Source of the DNA: Deinandra increscens subsp. villosa
Taxonomy: Eukaryota > Streptophyta > Magnoliopsida > Asterales > Asteraceae
Direction: 5' to 3'
DNA length: 64,000 nt
Assembly (NCBI GenBank): GCA_039602395.1
Contig: JBCNJP010000023.1
Location: 95,000,030 to 95,064,029 of the forward strand
Part shown: piece after piece, positions 55,805 to 64,000 of the stretch
Layout of the letters: each line of letters opens with the position of its first letter
Numbering within the stretch: position 1 is the stretch's first letter
Notes under the pieces: model-generated
What the model was told of the DNA's origin: nothing
Seen by the model: only the letters and a program-made list of their open reading frames with translations
Database searches by the model: none
Made by a program: the position numbers and the translations under genes

Positions 55805-58679
55805 CAAAAGAATATAACATAAAAGATGGACATTTATATATTTCTAAAATAAATTATTCTGATTATTTTTACATATATAACTATAATCAAATCATAATAA
55901 AATCATCGGTTTATCTCATAGTTATTTGTTTATTATGTTCAGTTATGGACAACCATGCATGTAATTAACTCTTTTCTTTTATTATTTTTGCGTCACATAC
56001 AATTATAAAAAACTAATAATACCTAATAATTAATTTCTTAACCTGCATATGTCAAATACAACTATTATATCATTATAGTTTCTAGATCTAGAATGTTAGT
56101 TATTCTCGAATGTTCCTTATTATGAGTCGATACTAGTAAAAAGAAAAAGGAAAAACAAATACAAAATTGAATATGACAAAAATAGCCCCGCCTCTAATTA
56201 GAAAGCTCCTCAACCACCGGCCTTTCAACTTATTAGCTATTCTCGAATGTTCCTTTTAATTTTGTTTGAAGAGCAATTTCTATATTTTTTATGATATATG
56301 AATATGATATATACACTACCACATGTATTTACGATTTAAATCCTTAACCTCTTAAAATATTCAGAAAAATATGGTCTTTATTTTTATTTTTATAAATTAT
56401 CAAAAAGAAGTTTGTTCATAAAATTTAAAAAAAAATTAAAAACACTCTACATCACATTCGTTATCCTTTAAAAAATCATATTGTATAATAGATTGGTATA
56501 TTTACCAATTCCTTATATAGTTATTTTTATCCCTTAAAATTTAAGTATAAGGTATAAATATAAGGATGCTGGTTTATGAGAAAAAAATAAACATTTCTTA
56601 TATTTTATTTAAACTTTAAGGATAAGATTTAATATAAAGAAGCTAATTTGAATGCTCTTAGTGGTGAGACACATAATTAACCACCTGGATGTCTTAAAGG
56701 CATTCCTTTTAACTTATTAGTTAGCGTAAATTGTAAATTTGGTTTATGTGGTTTGAGCAAAATTATAAATTAATCCAAAATGGAATTTTTTTTTTTTTTG
56801 CATAGGGTGCACTGTTGTATGAGTTTACATCAAATTGAGTACAAAATACTAACTCCGTTAGAGAAGTTTTGTTAAGTCCAAGGGCATTTTGATATTTTTA
56901 ACTAAGGAGGTTCCATTTTGGATAAATGTGCAATTTTTCTCAAACCGTAGGGTAGGGGTGTTCAAAACCGGATACCCGGAATTTCGGATATCCGAATTTC
57001 GGGTATCCGAAAATTTCAGATATCAGTTATCACTGTCCAAGTCCAAGTCCAAGTCCGAAATTTCGGATATCCAAAATTTCGAACTGGACTCGGATAGTTA
57101 TAACGGATATCCGAAAATCATGTTTTGTTTAAAAACCCACAATTTAACCAAAATGTTATTAGGAAAACAGTAAAATATAACTGAAAAATATATATTTATC
57201 ACCCCCCCTACCAACCCCTCCTTTGACCGACGTAACCACTGAACCACTGGCCTCACCTATCCACTGCAATAACGAATGATGATGTCAAGTAGGGTTTCAT
57301 AGTGATTAGTGGGACAAAACCCTTTTTTAAGTAATCACGTGGTATATTATTTGCATCTTCTATGGGGGTTGTCATAGGCAAGACCGAAACAACTCCCAAA
57401 GGGGTGTTGGAGGATTGTAACGCCCTTCACCATGGCTCGTCCACGTTATGGCCTCAGCAATTACTTATCCACTTGACCTAAGGGAGTCAGTAACCTTAAC
57501 CAGAGCCGACCTTTTAGGACTAACGGTCTTCTTATGAGGATCTTAACTTAATTAGCATAGGGAATGAGTAATTCAGTACCAAGTCTAGGTCTTCCATTCC
57601 ATTCTATTTAGGGGTCAACAAGGAGTCAATGACCAAGTGCTTAATTCGTAGTTTACCTGTGTAAAGCGATATGATGGAAAACCGAATAAGCTACATGAAG
57701 AATATGAAATGAATGCTTTGTTTTAGCTCTTGGATCGAGTGAGAAATGATAGGTAGAGCCTGCTCTCAGTGAATAGTGAGCGGGGCACTAGACTTTTTAT
57801 ATTTATAATAAACCATAAAACAAATATTATTTGCATCATTGAATGGGAGTCAAATCCCAATGTATCTTTCTTAATCATTTTTTTTTAAATATCCTTTTAC
57901 TTTGGGTTTTACTTTTATGTTATCTAGTTTTTTATCAAAACCTTCATTATATGTTCGGCTAGACAATAACAACGATTTAATATTGAAAGTTATTGTGTCC
58001 TTGGACGATACTCGATATTTTACCAACACTGTACTACATATACAATGTGTACATTTGCCCTTACGTGCCATAGTACGTGAAAGTAAGTTATTGATTTCAT
58101 AAATATAAAGCCTATAAGTGTGTAAAATTATCATTAAAAATATACGCACATCACACATGCACATGTAACACTTACCTAGTTAGAGAACATAAAGTGATTA
58201 TATATGTATACAAATAAAAAATGAGAGATCTCGAGTTTGAAAAACTACTCACTCAAAGTAAGAATTGATATCAAAGACACTATAATGGAATAACTCTCCT
58301 AAGTCTTTTACTGATTAACAAGGAAAAACATATATATAAATCTTGATTACAATTTGTGATGTGATGCATCAACCCTACTTGGTTGAGGTTTATTTATAGC
58401 CCTAGAACCGACTTACTCGTAAGCTACAAACTAGGATTTTGAAAATCAAATTAATCTTCTTAAACCGACTTGAATAAGGAGAGATGAAATGACTTGGGTT
58501 GCCGACTTGCATCCCCAGGTCTCACAGAAATTACCACCCCCCCCCCCCCCCCCAATTTCTATGCCTGATGATCAGAGAGGTCTTAAATTTCTATGCTTGA
58601 TATCCACCTTTTGTACTTCTCCGCTCACATGCTCCACTTAAACTTGTTCATCTTCCACACACTCTCATATGTAATGATA
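55805..58679. other. AT-rich spacer with transposon scraps
   Basis: 56718-56960 is a second, one-armed copy of the element above (GTAAATTGTAAATTTGG, GCATAGGGTGCACTG). 56951-57120 has repeated ATTTCGGATATCCG words and CCAAGT triplication, beginning TAGGGGTGTTCAAAACCGG, typical of hAT-type MITEs. 57400-57780 is unassigned. 58180-58530 looks like LTR flank of a copia element. A C run of about 18-19 bases lies near 58535-58553. No host gene. Confidence 0.5.
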
Positions 58680-59010
58680 ACGAGTGTGTATGTGTTTGTT
58701 TCTCCCATGAAAAAACAAGGTTTTTCATGAGCATCATTTCAGAGAGATTATTAACTTTAAGTAGCACTATTTGTTCTTTCCACCAAGTTATCTGGTTGTG
58801 CAAACCTCATAACCATACTCTTGATAAGCTGCAAAGGTAGCAACGATAAACTCAACTTCACAAGAGGTAAAGACACCGTTGCTTGCTTTTGAGTGCTCCA
58901 CGTAATAGAAGATTCATTGAAATAGAAAATTACTTCACCCGTACTTTTCCCATCCTTTGATCATCTTGCATACCCCATGTACACTAAATACGGCTCTCAT
59001 GGGCATGGAC
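58680..59010 (-). pseudogene. Ty1/copia RNase H fragment
   Basis: The minus strand reads KDGKSTGEVIFYFNESSITWSTQKQATVSL and, after a frame change, EVEFIVATFAAYQ. This is the KSTSGYVF...ISWSSKKQ..VALSS.EAEY.A motif run of copia RNase H. Short and frameshifted. Confidence 0.8.
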
Positions 59011-59450
59011 GATACGGTGTAGTTTATGCGGTTAATATGTGACACCACATATTTATCAAGTGGATTAAACATGGCAACATAACACATGATTATTTCAGTG
59101 TCATGTTTCAGATCGTGTTAGAAATTGTCAGTCTTAAATATATCTAGACTGACTAATGCTTACTTTATAACTTATCATGGCTCAAAAGGAAGAACTGAAA
59201 GAACACAATCTATGATCCCAAAACAATTCTATAGGTAAATACAATCTCACAAAACATCAAAGATGCTTACTATGATAAACATATGTCTAACAAACCTCAG
59301 ATTAACAGTTACTTTTGTACAACGTTAGAAAAGAACTAAAAAACTTACCTACAATGAAAAAATCAGGCTTTCTGAAGATGCTAAAGTCAGATCAGATACG
59401 CGATATCATATTAACACGGAAAAAGGTCACCCGCTTCTATTCACGCAAAA
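59011..59450. other. Spacer, 3' flank of the SANT gene
   Basis: Non-coding. It should include the 3' UTR of the minus-strand gene that stops at 59451. Confidence 0.4.
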
Positions 59451-62400
59451 TCAACCTGAAATGTCATTGTTGGCCTTTTGAACCGAAGAAACGGTTTCTT
59501 GAGCTTGAAGTTTTGTTAATGGTGTTTCTCTTTTCTCCAATCCAAAGAATGAACAGTTTTGAAAAGCATCAAGGCTGCTGTTTAGTAGGGAATTCAATCC
59601 ACCAAAGCTATCGCTCGAAATGCCATCATCGTTAGTATATCTACATGACGGTACATCCAAATCTAACGGTCCTAAAGAATCAGACTGCGATAAATTAAAA
59701 AACAAAATATTAGGTTCAAGAAAACTGATTCTTGATTGAAAAACAAAATATGAAATCATTTTCAGAACATATAAGACTAAGGAGCAATTGTATATGTATC
59801 TTTTTTAATAACACCAAAAATATAAAATTTATCCGTTTCGTAGTCTGGACAGAGGAAGAGAACATTGTAAGTAACTAACTTGTTTTATTTAGTGAAAAAA
59901 GTTATAAGTAACTAACTTGTTTTATTTACTATGGAACCGATAAATATGATGTTTTGAAAATTAGAACTATAACTAATCCTATTTAGGGACATACCCAGTA
60001 TACATCAGTAACTGAGTTGACATCTTTTGCAGAAATATCCTCAGGGTTTTCATTAAAATGACCCTCGTCCATCGAATGCACCGTTGTAGGATAAACATCT
60101 TTCGGTTCAGGTGATTTCTAAGAACAAAAAGTAGAACAAAATCATATTAATATGCTTCAAAACATGTTAATCCCATTGTCATTTCAGGAATTAAGAACAG
60201 CAAAAAAGAAAGGGAGTTTCATGTATATCTTTAGGAAAGTTATAAATTTCATTCAACACACTGAAAATAACATATTTATTCATTTCATAGACTATTATAA
60301 GTAACTAGTTTTATTTGATTTACTATAAATAGATAATTATGATATTTTTAATGTTTTTAAAAGAGTAAATATGGTTATTATGAAATTTAGGACATAGGAA
60401 TTTTGAACTTTTAGAAGGATATATGAACAAATATATGAAATTTTACTAAAAGAAAGTATTTATGAAACTAAATTAAAGTCCAAACCTCAATGAGAGGGCC
60501 AGATGGAATTTGGCTCACAGCTGCAGCATCTCTACAATTATTTTCTAAAGTCTGCAACTTTTTTGGGAACGAAAAGGAGTCGCATGTTTCATCTGCATCC
60601 CAAATTGAAGATACAATGGTCGGCCGGAAGGCGTTTTTGCCATTTATATGTGCAGCAATTGCAGCATCAAATGAATCACAACTGAATGAAATCTGCTGCT
60701 GACATGGCGAGCCAGGTGGCAGTGGTGAATCAACGCAGTTGGCATCTTGATTATGAGATAACTCGGAGAGTAAATCACCAACACTTATGTTAGTCAAACT
60801 GTCAGCCCATTCTAATGTTGAAAACGCCTTAGCAAACCAGCCATACCTTCAAAAAAAGAAGGGAAAAAAAGCAATAAATACAAGATTGTATTGTTACATG
60901 TAGAAAAAATGAAAAATATCCTTAAATAAAAAAATAAAAAAGAACCTTAAGCGGAAAATTGAAGGACTTCCAATGGCTGCATATACATCTCCAGCACTAA
61001 AAAAAGAATCCCGAGTCCATTTTTGACAATTTAATGTTTCAACATTATAAGGGACAAGTGTGAGTTCTCCAGAAGCTATGCTAGAACTACCCCATTTTCG
61101 GTGCATATGTTCCAAAACTGATGATATTCTTTTTCGTGTACTTAAAGTTAATTCCAGATGCGGGTTGAGATTATCCTGGAGAAAATTATACCAAGTTTAA
61201 TCAACATAATAATAAATATTCATTTATTGTATTGGTTCTTAGTTTCTTACCATTTCCAGTGCTCTGCGTGTACTTTCGTCAATCGGGAAGAGCTGAAGTT
61301 TCAGTTTCATATTTTGATGAAAATTTGGCACCCGGGGGATACTTTTTGCAATTGGGTCCGAACCCTCGTCTCCTGAAACTGAAAGCAAATCAGATATTCA
61401 CATTAAATTTAAATAAAAAAAACAGTCTATTTTCATATAATTTAGTATATCAACTCACCATTTACACTTTTTAAACTAGTAGCCGATTTATCGAGGGATG
61501 TTCGTTCCAAATGCTCAGCAGCATCAGCAACCAATGAAACACCGGCAATTGCAGCTTTCTCCCATTTTTTATAGGCATTTGTGGAGGCATTCCCTTTAGA
61601 AAGAACTAAATTTAATAGATTTTAAATAAAAAATCACAATTAGTAAGAACTTTATGGTATATAATTACCTGATCTACGACGTTGTCTTGCTGGTTTATTA
61701 GTTGGTGTGGTAGAACAGTTTCCTCCCTGATTAGGTCGTTTTCTTATATTCTTCTTTCGGTCTCTCAACAGTTGGTGCTCCTTTATGGCAATAATTTTTT
61801 TTTCTTTCAGAAAAATGCATTTTGGTAGAATAAGCTAATAAGCTATCATAAATAAATAAAAATATGGTCTTGAGAATTAACTAACCAAAGTCTCCAAAAA
61901 AATCTTGAATCTGCGGGGCTTCAAGTGAAGTTTTGAGGCTTTACAGCTATGTTTCTCAAGTAATGACCACCTGAAAAAGAAAACAAATATGTTTAATATC
62001 ATATATTTGCTACAAAATATGACTATATATGAAAAGGTCATCTAAGTAAAAATAGAGATAAATATATAGTTATATACCATCGGAGCATAGCAGCATTTGT
62101 ATCTTTAGAGTTTTTGGCATCAAGAGAAAGTTCAGGGCCCAACAATTTGTTCATACGTCTTACAAGACGATAGTAATAATGTCTAACCTGAAAAGTGAAA
62201 AGCCAAGAATTGAATTTCAAATTGAGGACTGAAAGTGAAAATCAAAGAGAACATTATATTACATGAGAATCGAACATAAATTTGTATAAACAAAGAATAA
62301 CCTGATCCTTGTTTTTACTTTGCACACGAGAAGTAATCTTCTCAAAGTTCTGCAAAAAACACATAAGATATTAGCAACCTTTTCATGATTTTTTCCAAAA

Positions 62401-62844
62401 AAAATTATATATATTGAGAATCGCCCCGTGACTTATCGCCTCCACAAAATTTTAGGTCAAGCTTCGCCACTGATTGAAGACGCCCCAAGGGGTGGTTTAT
62501 GGGGGCATCACGGGGGGTCTTTAACGCCCCATTACACACATTCTAAATAATATCACAATGAAACTTGCCTTGCCAACTTGGCGTAGTGCAGTAAAGAAGT
62601 TTTCTTCTTCTTGACGTGTCCACGCTGCCCATTGCCGTGTTTGTTTTTTCACTGAATTAAAATTAAGCCACATTATATAAAAATGTAGCAAAAATGAAAG
62701 AACCTTGATGAAATAAGCCAATTATTCACTTTTACCTGGCTGATTAGTAGTAACATGATTTGTCTCAGATGTGATTACATCTTTAATAAATATATCATCC
62801 GGTTGGGTAGAAGCCTCATGATCAAAGGGAACTCGTGTCTCCAT
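59451..62844 (-). CDS. SANT/Myb-domain protein of the TSL-kinase interacting protein 1 type, 583 aa, twelve exons
   Basis: Exons (minus): 62844-62736, 62651-62569, 62349-62302, 62187-62078, 61970-61886, 61780-61669, 61593-61459, 61372-61251, 61175-60946, 60846-60486, 60117-59995, 59684-59451; all join in frame. The SANT domain spans about residues 44-97 (RQWAAWTRQEEENFFTALR ... KDQVRHYYYRLVRRMNKLLG). A conserved KLHLKPRRFKIFLETL segment, a basic stretch (RDRKKNIRKRPNQ) and, late in the protein, SIWDADETCDSFSF follow; the remainder is Ser-rich. The arrangement matches plant TKI1, which was described as a partner of TOUSLED kinase and resembles animal Cramped; a nuclear chromatin role is expected. 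Intron 2 has a GC donor (AAG|GCAAGT). The leader carries two short uORFs. Confidence 0.85.
62400..62545. mobile_element. Harbinger-like MITE remnant in SANT-gene intron 2
   Basis: GC-rich CGCCCCGTGACTTATCG, GCCCCAAGGGGTGG and AACGCCCCATTACACACATT resemble the right half of the MITE at 3738-4066 (CGATTACACATAGCC) and the sequence next to the second gap. The left inverted end is missing. Confidence 0.55.
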
Positions 62845-62870
62845 TTTCGCGTATCTTGTCAATAGAAATT

Positions 62871-62920
62871 CTACATATTCATGATCTTTAAAGTTGTTGT
62901 GAAATACTTCTTGCAGCCAT
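62871..62920 (-). CDS. Two short uORFs in the SANT-gene leader
   Basis: Minus-strand ATGs at 62920 (MAARSISQQL, stop 62890-62888) and 62882 (MNM, stop 62873-62871), both ending before the main ATG at 62844. A splice acceptor (TAAATCAG) near 62942 suggests these lie in the second leader exon. Seen in sequence; an effect on translation is inferred. Confidence 0.4.
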
Positions 62921-62944
62921 TAGATTAAGTTGAAATCCTGATTT

Positions 62945-64000
62945 AACATCAAAATACATAAAAATTAAAAATAGGTTAGCCTTCAAAAAAGAAAAGAATA
63001 CCACAAAGAATCGAATATGAGATCTAGTAACTATTGGCCCATAATCGTATATCACACGCGGAATCATAACGATATTTTTGTGAAAACTCCCATAACTCTT
63101 TTTAATATTGTGAAGACCAAAACCACACCCTTAGGAATCCTAAACTGACTCAACTTTGAAAACTAAATCAACTAAATTAAAACAACAAATCAAACCTTAA
63201 TATTCTTACCATAAATAATAATAACAAACAAAATATCAGCTATAATCAAACTCTTTTACGAATTCATCCCATATACCTCTCTTTCTCCATACTAAGCCCT
63301 CTTTCAATTGTCAAATCAAGATTAACTCCTTCAGTAACTATATCGTGGTTTTCGTTTATGCTTATAAGCAGATACATATAATCAGCTTACTAAAAACAAC
63401 TTATTTCACCCTGCGTGTAAGCCTGCGATTCTTTATCTACCAAGAATAATGATCTAATTCTGCTAGTTGAAAAACAACCAATTTCATCCTAGAATAAGGA
63501 TGTAAGCATACACAATTTTCTTCATTCGAGACACTCGAAAATGCCTGTCTGCTCTTAAAGAAAAGCAATAAGTAGATAGGTCGTTTAATATATCGATCCC
63601 AAACACCCCCTTGATCCAAAAAAGAAAATACAAATATTGTTATGTGGCACCTACTCTAAATGCAAAAATGCCCAAAATATCATCAGCCAGAAATCATATT
63701 CCTTGAGTATGATGCAAGTTGAGTATTCATGAAAACTTCTTATTGAGAACTCACAATGCAATATATAACCACAAAAATACATCATTCTAGAATCAAATTC
63801 TGGTAAACACAGGTGTAAAATGGTTTTAAAAAAAAAAACTGCAAGTATTTGGATGCCTATTACAGATATGAACTTAAATTGTTCAAATGTAAGCTAACAT
63901 CTACAAGAAACAGTTGAGATCAAATCCTGCCCTAGTTATATGATCAGCAATTCGAATTGCAGTAAAATATTCTTAAAAAAAAAATCCCTAAATTGATTCG
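62945..64000. other. Leader intron/promoter region of the SANT gene
   Basis: AT-rich and non-coding. The transcription start is probably here or beyond the window edge. No transposon ends or other gene recognised. Confidence 0.45.

Overview
This window is nuclear DNA from a flowering plant, almost certainly a eudicot. The genes are intron-rich with GT-AG (and some GC-AG) introns. Plant CDC48, PP2A B' subunit, OTU deubiquitinase, thioredoxin-like and TSL-kinase-interacting-protein genes are present, and most of the remaining sequence is transposable elements of typical plant families. Asteraceae is my guess from the general look of the repeats, held at low confidence. Two runs of exactly 500 N (20163-20662 and 43943-44442) are scaffold gaps, and each cuts a gene region.

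Layout. 1-6.0 kb: a decayed Ty1/copia pol with the start of its 3' LTR, a Harbinger MITE, a SINE with target-site duplications (TSDs), and an old LINE split by a younger LINE. 6.0-17.2 kb: a small tandem gene family (copies A, B, C on the minus strand) whose protein resembles a free-standing papain propeptide (I29). It is interrupted by a solo LTR, a short non-autonomous LTR element and a Ty3/gypsy element rearranged into a giant inverted repeat. 17.7-19.6 kb: a LINE scrap and the large first coding exon of a PP2A B' (B56) subunit, whose remainder is lost at the first gap. 20.7-31 kb: old repeats, then a papain-like protease gene with the catalytic residues but no propeptide. One of its introns is about 5 kb long and holds two foldback elements and a young LTR retroelement, all seated in (TA)n. 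31.6-33.3 kb: a large foldback element. 33.4-35.5 kb: the fourth I29-like copy (D), which lacks both introns of copy A. 36.5-37.7 kb: a thioredoxin-like gene. 38-42.2 kb: MITEs, a Harbinger Myb/SANT remnant and a hAT element with a nested Harbinger-type element. 44.8-47.9 kb: an OTU deubiquitinase. 49.8-54.3 kb: a complete CDC48. 54.7-59 kb: a foldback element with unrelated central sequence and a copia scrap. 59.4-62.8 kb: a SANT-domain gene of the TSL-kinase-interacting-protein type.

Functional links. Most host genes are unrelated housekeeping genes. The OTU enzyme and CDC48 both act in ubiquitin handling, but there is no sign that they are co-regulated. The combination most worth attention is a family of I29-propeptide-like genes flanking a protease that lacks its own propeptide, has lost two disulfide cysteines and carries a new cysteine-rich tail. 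Whether the two parts work together is inference only.

The transposon record is unusually legible. Eight insertions have matching or near-matching TSDs, and one MITE has a natural empty site inside the window.
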